The notes: a model not told the origin generated them from the sequence alone. Positions 7,794-14,724 are shown, numbered from the stretch's first letter. The stretch: 64,000 nt of DNA from Crocinitomicaceae bacterium (GCA_023957475.1 JAMLHA010000004.1:186001-250000), one strand, 5' to 3'. Made by a program: numbers and translations.

Positions 7794-7931
7794 TAACTCT
7801 TTTATATCTTCAGTCAAAACTTCCCTTTAGCCAATATTTTCGTTCTAAAGAGATAAAATGTTTCGCCTATTCATTGTACAATAATAATAAAAAAATTACA
7901 AATCATCAAACGGACTTTTGATATTTTCAAT
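7794..7931 (-). repeat. attI-like block 1 plus integrase 3' end (copy of 13406-13542)
   Basis: Bases 7794-7895 (102 bp, from TAACTCTTTT to the A-run) are identical to 13406-13507. The following 36 bp, which encode the integrase tail, differ at about seven positions. The block directly precedes the first cassette of the left sub-array: the core CCGCATAAC meets TCTTTTATATC. By position and duplication it is the best candidate for an attI recombination site, possibly with a cassette promoter. No defined attI consensus exists to test it against by eye. Confidence 0.65.
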
Positions 7932-7979
7932 TTGTTTTTTGGATACATGTGTGTAAATTTCAGTTGTACGGCTACTGTT
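7896..7979 (-). pseudogene. Tyrosine recombinase (integron-integrase-like) C-terminal remnant
   Basis: The minus strand encodes 27 residues plus TAA, reading NSSRTTEIYTHVS then KKQIENIKSPFDDL. TTEIYTHVS contains the catalytic tyrosine of the tyrosine-recombinase family, and a final SPFD/SPLD is usual in Bacteroidota XerC/IntI-like integrases. Upstream the frame runs on (LMGVAIPVF...), but the expected LLGH box before NSS is replaced, so all other catalytic residues (R, K, H-x-x-R) are missing. The remnant's 3' end faces the attI-like block and the cassettes. This is the inverse of the class 1 layout but is known from Treponema denticola. Confidence 0.75.
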
Positions 7980-8156
7980 GAACACAGGAATTGCTACGCC
8001 CATAAGGTTGAAAAATGACGATAAGACAAGCGAAAAAATACAAAAAAGTCTTATTGGCTGTTTAAAACACAGAAAATAAAGGCTGAAAAGTAAAAACTAC
8101 TATTAAAAACAAACTTCTTTCGAAGTGAAAACGACTAAAAATAACACTCCAAATTA
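7980..8156. other. Non-coding remnant between integrase tail and site E2
   Basis: No gene is supported here. The sequence is A-rich with several stops in all frames, and holds a small hairpin (acttctttcgaagt near 8113). It probably derives from the decayed body of the integrase gene or from deletion scars, but I cannot align it to anything. Confidence 0.4.
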
Positions 8157-8300
8157 TTGAAACGCCATAGAGAAACCGAATTGGCTCCCGAATGCTTCTG
8201 TCAACAAGGACTAAAGCCGAAGTTTACTCCACGTTGTTCCGTGAAATCGCTGCGCTAAGTTCGTTTCACTACACTGCGGTTTAGTCTCTATATGTTAGCG
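8157..8300 (-). repeat. attC-type site E2 (144 bp, divergent), last of right sub-array
   Basis: The right box is GTTAGCG (8294-8300), and its extension GTTAGCGGA is complementary to TCCGCTAAC at 8930-8938. The left box TTGAAAC (8157-8163) keeps only AAC. The arms share CATAGAGA..AACCG with CGGTTTAGTCTCTATATG. The two boxes do not pair, as expected when the following DNA is not a cassette: the integrase remnant of the second platform comes next. Confidence 0.65.
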
Positions 8301-8369
8301 GATACCTTTATTGATAAATGTATTTTTATCTGCTCGTCAGTTTGAAATACAACTACTTCCGTTTTGATA

Positions 8370-8852
8370 CTACGAATTGAATGCTATGTTTTTATCAGGT
8401 ATGAAATCAGTAAACTTTATTGTGACATAATCATCAGTTGGTATGTAAACTAAACTAAGTTTCCAATCAATTGGTTTAGTTAAACAATCAGGGATAAATA
8501 TTTCTCGCAAAATAATATCAGAATCAAAGTCTACTTTCACTTTTTGACGATCGATCCATTGCGCAAGCTTCTCCTCAAGTAAAGGGATAATTATTTTACT
8601 TTTAAGATTATCAAACTCGCTCTTAAGAAACGTAAAGAAATCTTTTTGGGATTTGTTTGGAACACCTGTGCTACAATCCAAATCAATTTTGACTTCTACT
8701 TCATCAAAAAGAACTTTGCCCTTCAGATTCTTTGAGACTATCTTTTTGCCATAAATATCTGTTCTAATTTCATGCTTTAATTCACCGAAATAATCGTCTT
8801 TGATGTCTTTTAAATTGTTTCGGCTTCCAAATAATTTACTCCAAATTGTCAT
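8370..8852 (-). CDS. Hypothetical protein (cassette gene)
   Basis: 160 residues, soluble, no signal peptide. It starts MTIWSKLFGSRNNLKDIKDD. Its middle part looks like a two-layer alpha/beta domain, with strands GKVLFDEVEVKIDLD and WKLSLVYIPTDDYVTIKF around a long helix. No family recognised. It is the sole gene of the cassette between GTTAGCGGA (8294) and TCCGCTAAC (8930). Immunity-type or DUF-type domains often look like this, but nothing specific can be claimed. Confidence 0.6.
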   Translation of the reverse strand: MTIWSKLFGSRNNLKDIKDDYFGELKHEIRTDIYGKKIVSKNLKGKVLFDEVEVKIDLDCSTGVPNKSQKDFFTFLKSEFDNLKSKIIIPLLEEKLAQWIDRQKVKVDFDSDIILREIFIPDCLTKPIDWKLSLVYIPTDDYVTIKFTDFIPDKNIAFNS

Positions 8853-8931
8853 ATAAATTCTTTTAACCCCTATGGTAATCCTAATTTAACATTCCTGTTT
8901 ATTTATTTCAGGTTGGTTTTATTAGGGTTTC

Positions 8932-9064
8932 CGCTAACGTTTGACTCGCTTGGCGAAGGCGGCACTTTTAGCATTGAACCTCAACCGAAGACGAAACTTC
9001 ATATTTACGAAAAACTTTCAATCGAAGCCGTTTCCTGCCGCTTTTGCCAAACGAGCTGTTATGC
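8932..9064 (-). repeat. attC-type site F (133 bp)
   Basis: Outer boxes are CGCTAAC (8932-8938) and GTTATGC (9058-9064). The arms pair as ACTCGCTTGGCGAAGGCGGC against GCTCGTTTGGCAAAAGCGGC. The right edge GTTATGCACTGTGCG matches the complement of CGCATAGTGCATAAC at 11368-11382 in 14 of 15 positions, bracketing the restriction-modification operon. Confidence 0.85.
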
Positions 9065-9074
9065 ACTGTGCGGA

Positions 9075-9923
9075 CTATTCGTCAAGTTTAAATGTTATCA
9101 GTTTTGCTTCAATCAAGTTTGCTGGATTATTTGGGTCTTTCACTTGCACGTTTTGGATTAACAAGTTCAAATTTCTCAAAGTTTCCAATCTGTTTTTACT
9201 TTCTGTTGGAAAACTGTCATATTTCGATGTTGGGATAACGGCAACCAATTCAAAAGTGTTGGTTGATGAAGTGTACAAATAATTGAAAACTCGCCTTGGA
9301 TTTTGAATTTGCCACATTCCACGGATACGCAAATTTGTAATTCCCAAAGGGTCAACTCTGTTTACTCTTCCTAATTCGTTAGTTTCAGCAAGTTCCACGT
9401 TTGGGATTTCGTTTATTCCTTCTGTTATTTTTTGTTTGATGATTTGATATGTTTCGTGGTTTGCTGCATAAATGTTCCCGTAAACCATCCACAAAGATTT
9501 TATACTGTCATCATTTGTATGTCCAACACAATAAATCAAATCTTTTTCAGTCCAATTTTCACACGTTCTACAAGATTGTGTAATCATTGTGCTACTTGCT
9601 TGTACGGTTGATTTTGGATAAGAACTGTTCAAAGCCAAATCAGAATTTGCACTTTGAGTTTTCTTCACTTCAATCGCATCTCCACCTTTAATCATAATAT
9701 CAGGTGGATGATTTTGGTTGCCCAACCAAGAAAATTCATCGTTGTATCTACACATTTTTTCTTGTTCGTTCTCGGTCAGAATTGTGTTTGAAAAAGCGTC
9801 TTTGATAAAGGTTTCCAACGCTTCGCCTACATTATTCATTCTGTTTCTGCCCGAATAATGACTTTTAATTTCATAAATCGGATTTTCAACAATATTTGCA
9901 ATAGCTTCTAAAATATTTGTCAT
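9075..9923 (-). CDS. Type II restriction endonuclease, NgoPII-like
   Basis: 282 residues. The segment [22 protein letters not shown] holds the PD...(D/E)xK nuclease pattern (PPD then EVKK, around residues 70-85). It is followed by [10 protein letters not shown], a stretch that I recall from the NgoPII endonuclease family (GGCC cutters). Two Cys pairs follow (CRTCENW and others). The assignment is from memory, not from a search. The start overlaps the methyltransferase stop by 4 bp, so it is the last gene of a three-gene operon. Its stop codon lies 10 bp from attC-type site F. Expected to cut unmethylated DNA at the methylase's site. Confidence 0.75.
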   Translation of the reverse strand: MTNILEAIANIVENPIYEIKSHYSGRNRMNNVGEALETFIKDAFSNTILTENEQEKMCRYNDEFSWLGNQNHPPDIMIKGGDAIEVKKTQSANSDLALNSSYPKSTVQASSTMITQSCRTCENWTEKDLIYCVGHTNDDSIKSLWMVYGNIYAANHETYQIIKQKITEGINEIPNVELAETNELGRVNRVDPLGITNLRIRGMWQIQNPRRVFNYLYTSSTNTFELVAVIPTSKYDSFPTESKNRLETLRNLNLLIQNVQVKDPNNPANLIEAKLITFKLDE

Positions 9924-10960
9924 ACGGCAATAGCTTCTTTGGAAAGAGTTTGTAATTTGTTTTGTATTTCGTTTTGCAACAATTGTCCTTTGATACTTTC
10001 TGCAAGAAACTGCCCCAAATTAACTGGTACAGCGTTTCCAATCATTTTGTAACCTGCTGAAATGTTGTCATAATGAAAAATAAAATCGTCTGGAAAAGTC
10101 TGAATTCTTGCACATTCTCTTACGCTTAATCTTCTGTATAAATGTTCTTTTCCCGGAACAAAAACTCTTATATTTTGCTCAATGAATTTCATTTTTGGAG
10201 CTTGTGGATGAATAGGAGCGTGGCGACCACCTGCTTGAATGGTAAATGATTGTTCGTCCCAACTTCTCACACGATTTCTTGACATAAAAATAGTTGAAAA
10301 TCCACCTGTCATATATTCGTGATTAGGAATTAGGCAGTCGTTTCCGTTTGTTTTATTATTTGTTCTTGCAGATAAAACATTATCTTTTAAATCCCAAATT
10401 GCATCTTGCAAAGTCAATTTTTTAAAATTTGGTTTTTGAAATTGATAAGTAAAATTTAAGTCTTTACGAATACCAACAAAAATCACACGTTTTCTGTCTT
10501 GCGGAACATTATAATCACACGCATTAACCATTTCAAAAGAAAGTTCATAGCCAATTCCTGCATTTCTAAATAATTCTTTGATGTTTTCCAAAGCGTTGGA
10601 ATGTCTGTCAAGTAACATTCCACTTACGTTTTCAGCGAGGAAAAATTTTGGCTGTTTGGCTTCTAAAATTCTAATGAAGTCGTAAAACAATTGTCCACGC
10701 TTATCTTCAATGCCTTTCATTGCCCCTGCTTCACTCCAACTTTGGCAAGGTGGACCACCAATAACTCCGTCACATTCGGGAACTTCGTCTGCTGGAATAT
10801 TTACGATACTTCGTTTATCCAAAATTGTATGAGGATGATTTTTTTCGTAAGTTTCCCAAATTTCTTTGTCGTATTCGTTTGCCCAGATTACGTTGAAGCC
10901 TGCATTTTGAAAACCAAGGTCAAGACCTCCTGCACCTGCAAAAAATGATACTATATTCAT
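9920..10960 (-). CDS. DNA (cytosine-5-)-methyltransferase, M.NgoPII-like
   Basis: 346 residues. Motif I is [11 protein letters not shown] (SAM binding), motif IV is GGPPCQSWS with the catalytic Cys at about residue 72, motif VI is ENV (AENVSGM), motif VIII is [10 protein letters not shown], and motif X is near [29 protein letters not shown] is very like the GGCC-specific M.NgoPII group as I remember it. It methylates cytosine to protect host DNA from the partner endonuclease. It is the middle gene of the operon, overlapping both neighbours by 4 bp (ATGA type). Recognition GGCC is an inference. Confidence 0.92.
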   Translation of the reverse strand: MNIVSFFAGAGGLDLGFQNAGFNVIWANEYDKEIWETYEKNHPHTILDKRSIVNIPADEVPECDGVIGGPPCQSWSEAGAMKGIEDKRGQLFYDFIRILEAKQPKFFLAENVSGMLLDRHSNALENIKELFRNAGIGYELSFEMVNACDYNVPQDRKRVIFVGIRKDLNFTYQFQKPNFKKLTLQDAIWDLKDNVLSARTNNKTNGNDCLIPNHEYMTGGFSTIFMSRNRVRSWDEQSFTIQAGGRHAPIHPQAPKMKFIEQNIRVFVPGKEHLYRRLSVRECARIQTFPDDFIFHYDNISAGYKMIGNAVPVNLGQFLAESIKGQLLQNEIQNKLQTLSKEAIAV

Positions 10961-11271
10961 ATTGTTATTGGGTTTTTAGATTTTAGATAAGCAACTTTTT
11001 CTTCAGCCAAAACCAAAGTTTCTTCATCACAGTTATTTTCATAAATCTTTTTTGCGATGATATCGCTAAAAAATTCTGTCCGAAGTTTAGCAAGGTCTAA
11101 ATCGAAAACATCAGAAAGTAACGAAAGTCTTCTTTCGTCAAATTCACGTTTGTTGTTTTCAATTTTACTTAGGTTGGCAGAGTCTAAATCCAATTTAGCG
11201 GCCAATTGAGTTAGCGTAAAACCGTTTTCGGTTCTAAGTCGCTTTATATATTCTCCAAAAGTTTCTCTCAT
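10957..11271 (-). CDS. XRE-family helix-turn-helix regulator (restriction-modification controller)
   Basis: 104 residues from ATG at 11271; a TTG four codons earlier lies inside the probable operator and is less likely. The HTH spans residues 6-60: [20 protein letters not shown], then [15 protein letters not shown], the classic XRE recognition helix. It is the first gene of the operon controller-methylase-endonuclease, with 4-bp overlaps. Gene order and the palindrome at its promoter suggest a C protein that times methylase before endonuclease expression on entry into a new cell. The C-terminal helix (residues 65-104) is unassigned. Confidence 0.8.
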   Translation of the reverse strand: MRETFGEYIKRLRTENGFTLTQLAAKLDLDSANLSKIENNKREFDERRLSLLSDVFDLDLAKLRTEFFSDIIAKKIYENNCDEETLVLAEEKVAYLKSKNPITI

Positions 11272-11276
11272 TAGAC

Positions 11277-11317
11277 TTGTCAATTTTTGACAAAGTTAAT
11301 TTTTATTTTTGAATTGT
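11277..11317 (-). promoter_or_regulatory. Promoter and candidate operator of the restriction-modification operon
   Basis: On the minus strand TTTC, 19 bases, then TAACTTTG (11291-11298) match the Bacteroidota -33/-7 pattern. An inverted repeat TTGTCA-n5-TGACAA (11277-11293) overlaps the predicted transcription start, only 5 bases before the controller ATG. This position suits autorepression by the XRE protein. Confidence 0.55.
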
Positions 11318-11375
11318 GAAAGTTTTTTTTATTACGGAGTGTTGATTTTATGACGTAGCCTTTAAATCGCATAGT

Positions 11376-11507
11376 GCATAACGTTTTGGCGCTTGGCGCA
11401 GTGGCGGATTTCGGAGCATAAAACTGTCAATACACCACAAAAGTTGATGCAAGGCAGAATGTTCAATTAGCCACTTCACCCGCCATTGAGCCAAACGCCT
11501 GTTAGGC
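11376..11507 (-). repeat. attC-type site G (132 bp)
   Basis: Outer boxes are GCATAAC (11376-11382) and GTTAGGC (11501-11507). The arms pair as GGCGCTTGGCGCAGTGGCGG against GGCGTTTGGCTCAATGGCGG. The right edge GTTAGGCACTGTGCA matches the complement of TGCATTGTGCCTAAC (12428-12442) in 13 of 15 positions. GTTAGGC and GCCTAAC are canonical integron core boxes. Confidence 0.87.
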
Positions 11508-11515
11508 ACTGTGCA

Positions 11516-12412
11516 TTATTTTATCATATTTTCTATTTTGTCTGCAATGCTGTCTGCGTAAAAATTAGTTCCACAAATATGGCATTTTTTGATTTCGTAA
11601 AATTCTTTCGGCTCATTTGCATTTGCATAAATTTTTTTCCCTAATTCAAAGGGAATTGTTTCGTCTTCGGTGCTGTGAATTACTAATACAGGTTTCTTGT
11701 AGTCTTGAATAGCTTTGTAAGCACTATATTTTTCACTTACAAGTATTCGTCCAAAAAAACCTGCGGTTTTTGCCGCAATGTCTTTATGTGATGAAAAAGC
11801 ACCTTCAATAACCAAACCGTCAATGTCTGCTTGTCTTTGTTGTGCTACAACTGCAGATAAATGTCCGCCCAAAGATTGTCCGTAAATAATCACTTTTGTA
11901 TTTTTTACGTCATTTCTGCTTTTTATGTACGTCAATGCAGAATTTCCATCAAGTAACACGTTGTCTCTTGTAGCCTTTCCTTCAGAAAAGCCAAATCCAC
12001 TATAATCAAATACGAATGCTTGAAATCCATATTTTAGTAATGGTGTCATTGCCTGATATTGACTTAATAAAAAACCTGCGTTTCCGTGAAAATGAAGTAG
12101 CGTAATTGTCGGATTTACATTTTTCGGTTTGAGTAACCAACCATTTAGATTATTTCCGCTTGAACTTTTAAATACAACGCTTTCTATTGTAAAGTCTAAA
12201 TTGATTGTGTCTTTGTTGGTTGTCAAAAATGTCGGTTGCAAAGTTTTAGCTTTAAATACTACAATCGTTGTGTCTCTGTCAGATTTTGAAGTGATAGTTA
12301 TCTTGTCTTTGTCTGCTGGTATTTGTGGTAGTTTTGTCGGATGCAAATACATTTTGTTCAGACTACAAGCTGTCAAAAACAATGCTATCAATATGGTTAA
12401 AATATATTTCAT
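11516..12412 (-). CDS. Alpha/beta-hydrolase lipoprotein (cassette gene)
   Basis: 298 residues. The lipoprotein signal MKYILTILIALFLTAC has its lipobox cysteine at 16, so the enzyme is probably anchored in the envelope. The hydrolase fold covers about 90-298. HFHGNAG is the oxyanion-hole strand, GQSLGG the nucleophile elbow (serine near 180), HSTEDETIP the acid loop, and the H in KKCHICG the expected catalytic histidine. It resembles the BEM46/YqkD serine hydrolases that act on ester or acyl bonds; substrate unknown. It is the sole gene of its cassette, with its stop 8 bp from site G. Confidence 0.82.
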   Translation of the reverse strand: MKYILTILIALFLTACSLNKMYLHPTKLPQIPADKDKITITSKSDRDTTIVVFKAKTLQPTFLTTNKDTINLDFTIESVVFKSSSGNNLNGWLLKPKNVNPTITLLHFHGNAGFLLSQYQAMTPLLKYGFQAFVFDYSGFGFSEGKATRDNVLLDGNSALTYIKSRNDVKNTKVIIYGQSLGGHLSAVVAQQRQADIDGLVIEGAFSSHKDIAAKTAGFFGRILVSEKYSAYKAIQDYKKPVLVIHSTEDETIPFELGKKIYANANEPKEFYEIKKCHICGTNFYADSIADKIENMIK

Positions 12413-12435
12413 TTTTAGTCTTCCTTTTGCATTGT

Positions 12436-12567
12436 GCCTAACGGTTTGCAGCTACCCGAAGGTGGCGATTTCGGAGCACTTCACTGTCAACCAAGCACAA
12501 ACTTTGATAGAAGCACAAAGCTTGAGTTAACCACTGAACCGCCACTTTTGGGTAGCTGCTGTTAGCG
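12436..12567 (-). repeat. attC-type site H (132 bp)
   Basis: Outer boxes are GCCTAAC (12436-12442) and GTTAGCG (12561-12567). The arms form the best stem of the series: GCAGCTACCCGAAGGTGGCG against GCAGCTACCCAAAAGTGGCG. The right edge GTTAGCGGT partly matches the complement of GACCACTAAC at 13400-13409, with one mismatch inside the core. Confidence 0.87.
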
Positions 12568-12613
12568 GTTCGGCTTTTCTGTTGAATAGTGAGTTGCTAA
12601 TAAAAAGTCCCGC

Positions 12614-13282
12614 TTATTCGTTTACAGACTTTTCTATTCTTTCATTATTCTTTTTTTTCTGCTTCTTTGTTTTTAGCAAATTTCCGTTTTCGTCATAATC
12701 GATAGTTTTCTTAGAATCAGAGTAAAAAATCTTCATTAACTGACCGTTTTCATAATAGAAACGACCTTCTCCAGTAAAAACGCCCTCTACAAAATTTCCT
12801 ATTTCTCCTACTTGCCCATTTTTGTAGTGCTGCTTCCATTCCCCGGTTCGTTTATCATTTAAATAATATCCTGTGATTTGAGGAGAACCGTTTTCATAAT
12901 ATGTTTTATATACGCCATTTAAAGTTCCATTCACATATTCTTCTTCGGTTTTCAATTGACTATTTTCATAGTATTCTTTATATGCGCCATTTAAAATTCC
13001 ATTCACATATTCTTCTTCGTATTTCAATTGTCCATTTTCATAGTATACTTTATGTACGCCATTTAATACATCATTTTCATAATGAAAAACAGCCTTAGTA
13101 GTTCCATTTTCGTAAAAGTGTTCCCATTTACCTGTTTTGAGGCTATCTTCATTAAAAAATCCGGATATTTGAATGTTGCCATTTTCATAATATTCTTTGA
13201 CTTCAACTTGAGCGGATACTGTAAATGTTAACAGCGATGCAGTTAACAGGCAACTAATAAGCAAGTAATTGAGATTAATCAT
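12614..13282 (-). CDS. Secreted MORN-repeat protein (first cassette after attI-like block 2)
   Basis: 222 residues with signal peptide MINLNYLLISCLLTASLLTF...VSA. Residues 28-200 are at least seven MORN-type repeats of about 23 residues with the core YYENGxLxxEExYxNGxLNGxYK (for example YENGQLKYEEEYVNGILNGA). These resemble the YwqK-like 'antitoxin repeat' family common in Bacteroidota. Internal repeats 3-5 are nearly identical at DNA level (12905-13080), so repeat number may change by slippage. A C-terminal basic tail (KTKKQKKKNNER) follows. Function unknown; the toxin-antitoxin label used for this family is not supported by any partner here. Confidence 0.8.
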   Translation of the reverse strand: MINLNYLLISCLLTASLLTFTVSAQVEVKEYYENGNIQISGFFNEDSLKTGKWEHFYENGTTKAVFHYENDVLNGVHKVYYENGQLKYEEEYVNGILNGAYKEYYENSQLKTEEEYVNGTLNGVYKTYYENGSPQITGYYLNDKRTGEWKQHYKNGQVGEIGNFVEGVFTGEGRFYYENGQLMKIFYSDSKKTIDYDENGNLLKTKKQKKKNNERIEKSVNE

Positions 13283-13405
13283 TGTATTTAAAGTGTTGTA
13301 TTTATTTATATAATGCAGTTTTCACCATAAAAATAGCAATAACTTAAATGTCCTTTTCTGAAAGAATCAACTTATTTAGATATTGACTCGCAATAAGCTG
13401 ACCAC

Positions 13406-13542
13406 TAACTCTTTTATATCTTCAGTCAAAACTTCCCTTTAGCCAATATTTTCGTTCTAAAGAGATAAAATGTTTCGCCTATTCATTGTACAATAATAAT
13501 AAAAAAACACAAACCATCAAACGGACTTGCACTATTTTCAAT
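13406..13542 (-). repeat. attI-like block 2 plus integrase tail remnant
   Basis: The first 102 bp (13406-13507) are identical to 7794-7895. The remaining 35 bp (13508-13542) encode IENSASPFDGL on the minus strand, a diverged form of IENIKSPFDDL, and have lost the TAA by a small indel. The remnant is cut off 3 bp from the mnmA stop codon, marking the right boundary of the island. The first cassette (MORN protein) begins directly at its left edge, at CTAAC (13405-13409). Confidence 0.65.
13508..13542 (-). pseudogene. Tyrosine recombinase C-terminal remnant (second copy)
   Basis: Only eleven codons are recognisable (IENSASPFDGL) by comparison with the copy at 7896-7931. They include the SPFD ending typical of IntI/XerC-like integrases of Bacteroidota. 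The stop codon is lost and the frame runs into the attI-like block, ending at TGA after FFIIIVQ. Clearly non-functional. Confidence 0.6.
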
Positions 13543-13545
13543 CCT

Positions 13546-14724
13546 TTATTGCTTTATCGTTCCAGAGCCTATCAACTCCTCGCCTATATAAAATGCAGCA
13601 AATTGACCTGGTGTAATACCTTTTTGCAATTTATCAAATAAAATATACAATCCGTCTGATTTCTTATAGAGTGTTGCACCTTGTAACGGTTGACGATAAC
13701 GAATACGAACCAAGCATTTCAACGATTCTCCATCTTTTAGTTCGTAATTCGAATTGATGTAACTAATTTCATCGTTCTCAATAAACAAAGCTGCTCGATT
13801 CAATCCTGGGTGAGTTTCCTCCTGACCAGAATAAACTGTATTTGTGTGTGTATCAATTCCAATCACGAAAGAAGGATGAGGGCGACCTCCAATGTGCAAT
13901 CCTTTTCGTTGACCAATCGTATAGTAATGCGCACCAATATGTTCACACACCTTTATTCCATCCGTTTCATTGAAAACAAAAGGAGTGGTCAATTCTTTTA
14001 AATATTCTTCTGTGCGTGGCAGGGCATGATATGCTTGAAAAGCGGGGAAATCTGCTGAAATTTCGATTACATTTCCTTGTTTTTGAGCCAATTGCTGTTG
14101 CAAAAACACGGGTAAACTAATTTTTCCAACAAAACACAATCCTTGTGAATCTTTTTTATCTGCTGTTACCAACCCAATTTCAGTGGCAATAGCTCTCACT
14201 TCCGATTTCTGCAATTCACCAATCGGAAACAACGCTTTTGCCAATTGTTCTTGCGTAAGTTGACACAAAAAATAGGATTGATCTTTATTGGGGTCTTTTC
14301 CAGCCAATAAACCAAAAGTACCATCTTCGTGTTCGATTTTACGGCAATAATGGCCAGTAGCGACATAATCGGCACCCAATTCCATCGCTGCTTTTAAGAA
14401 TACATCAAACTTAATTTCTCTGTTGCACAACACATCGGGATTTGGTGTACGCCCTGCTTCGTATTCGCTAAACATATAGTCAACAATACGTTCTTTGTAT
14501 TCTTTACTTAAATCAATCACTTGAAAAGGAATACCCAAATGTTGTGCTACTAAAAGTGCATCATTTGAATCATCAATCCAAGGGCATTCATCCGAGAGTG
14601 TAACCGATTCATCGTGCCAATTTCGCATAAACATTCCTATCACTTCATACCCTTGTTGAAGCAATAAATGAGCTGTAACGCTCGAATCAACACCTCCAGA
14701 AAGTCCGACTACTACTCTTTTCAT
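13546..14724 (-). CDS. mnmA: tRNA-specific 2-thiouridylase MnmA
   Basis: 392 residues. It transfers sulfur to C2 of wobble uridine 34 in tRNA-Lys, -Glu and -Gln. The PP-loop SGGVDSSV is at residues 9-16. The catalytic cysteines are in [12 protein letters not shown] (about 105) and SQGLCFVG (about 200). The central DKDQSYFL motif (here NKDQSYFL) and a C-terminal beta-barrel domain (RIRYRQ...) are present. Length is normal for Bacteroidota. Its stop codon lies 3 bp from the integrase remnant, so the island's right boundary touches this core gene without damaging it. Confidence 0.97.
   Translation of the reverse strand: MKRVVVGLSGGVDSSVTAHLLLQQGYEVIGMFMRNWHDESVTLSDECPWIDDSNDALLVAQHLGIPFQVIDLSKEYKERIVDYMFSEYEAGRTPNPDVLCNREIKFDVFLKAAMELGADYVATGHYCRKIEHEDGTFGLLAGKDPNKDQSYFLCQLTQEQLAKALFPIGELQKSEVRAIATEIGLVTADKKDSQGLCFVGKISLPVFLQQQLAQKQGNVIEISADFPAFQAYHALPRTEEYLKELTTPFVFNETDGIKVCEHIGAHYYTIGQRKGLHIGGRPHPSFVIGIDTHTNTVYSGQEETHPGLNRAALFIENDEISYINSNYELKDGESLKCLVRIRYRQPLQGATLYKKSDGLYILFDKLQKGITPGQFAAFYIGEELIGSGTIKQ

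Larger units (their letters stand above)
961..13542 (-). mobile_element. Chromosomal integron-like cassette array (two tandem platforms, integrase decayed)
   Basis: The region holds nine attC-type sites, two attI-like blocks and about sixteen genes, all on the minus strand. Read on the minus strand from mnmA, it runs: integrase tail, attI-like block 2 (13406-13507), four cassettes (MORN protein; hydrolase; restriction-modification operon; hypothetical), integrase tail, attI-like block 1 (7794-7895), then five cassettes ending at the site at 964-1095. Every cassette carries its attC at the 3' end of its gene(s), as in integrons. The first bases of each cassette are complementary to the inner core box of that cassette's own attC, over 9-15 bp. 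No complete integrase lies in the window, so the array would need one in trans or is fossil (a CALIN-type element). What is seen: sites, pairings, remnants. What is inferred: mobility. Confidence 0.83.

Noticed and set aside
6574..7794. Start of the LRR gene at the ATG at 7794
   Set aside because: That ATG lies inside the recombination core (GTTATGCGG) and would put nine polar residues before the signal peptide. The ATG at 7767 gives a standard signal.
7896..8160. A longer integrase pseudogene extending to site E2
   Set aside because: Upstream of NSSRTTEIY I could not find the LLGH, HxxR or other boxes in any frame, so only the tail is supported.
10957..11283. TTG start of the XRE regulator at 11283
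   Set aside because: The TTG lies in the candidate operator and at the predicted transcription start; ATG at 11271 is the better start.
12614..13282. Toxin-antitoxin assignment of the MORN-repeat protein
   Set aside because: The family name in databases suggests it, but there is no partner gene in the cassette, and the protein has a signal peptide.
961..13409. Inverted-repeat ends of the cassettes read as MITE or transposon ends
   Set aside because: The matching ends differ from unit to unit, no target-site duplications are seen, units contain unrelated genes in one orientation, and the hairpin sites lie between rather than at both ends of units. Integron cassettes explain all this better.
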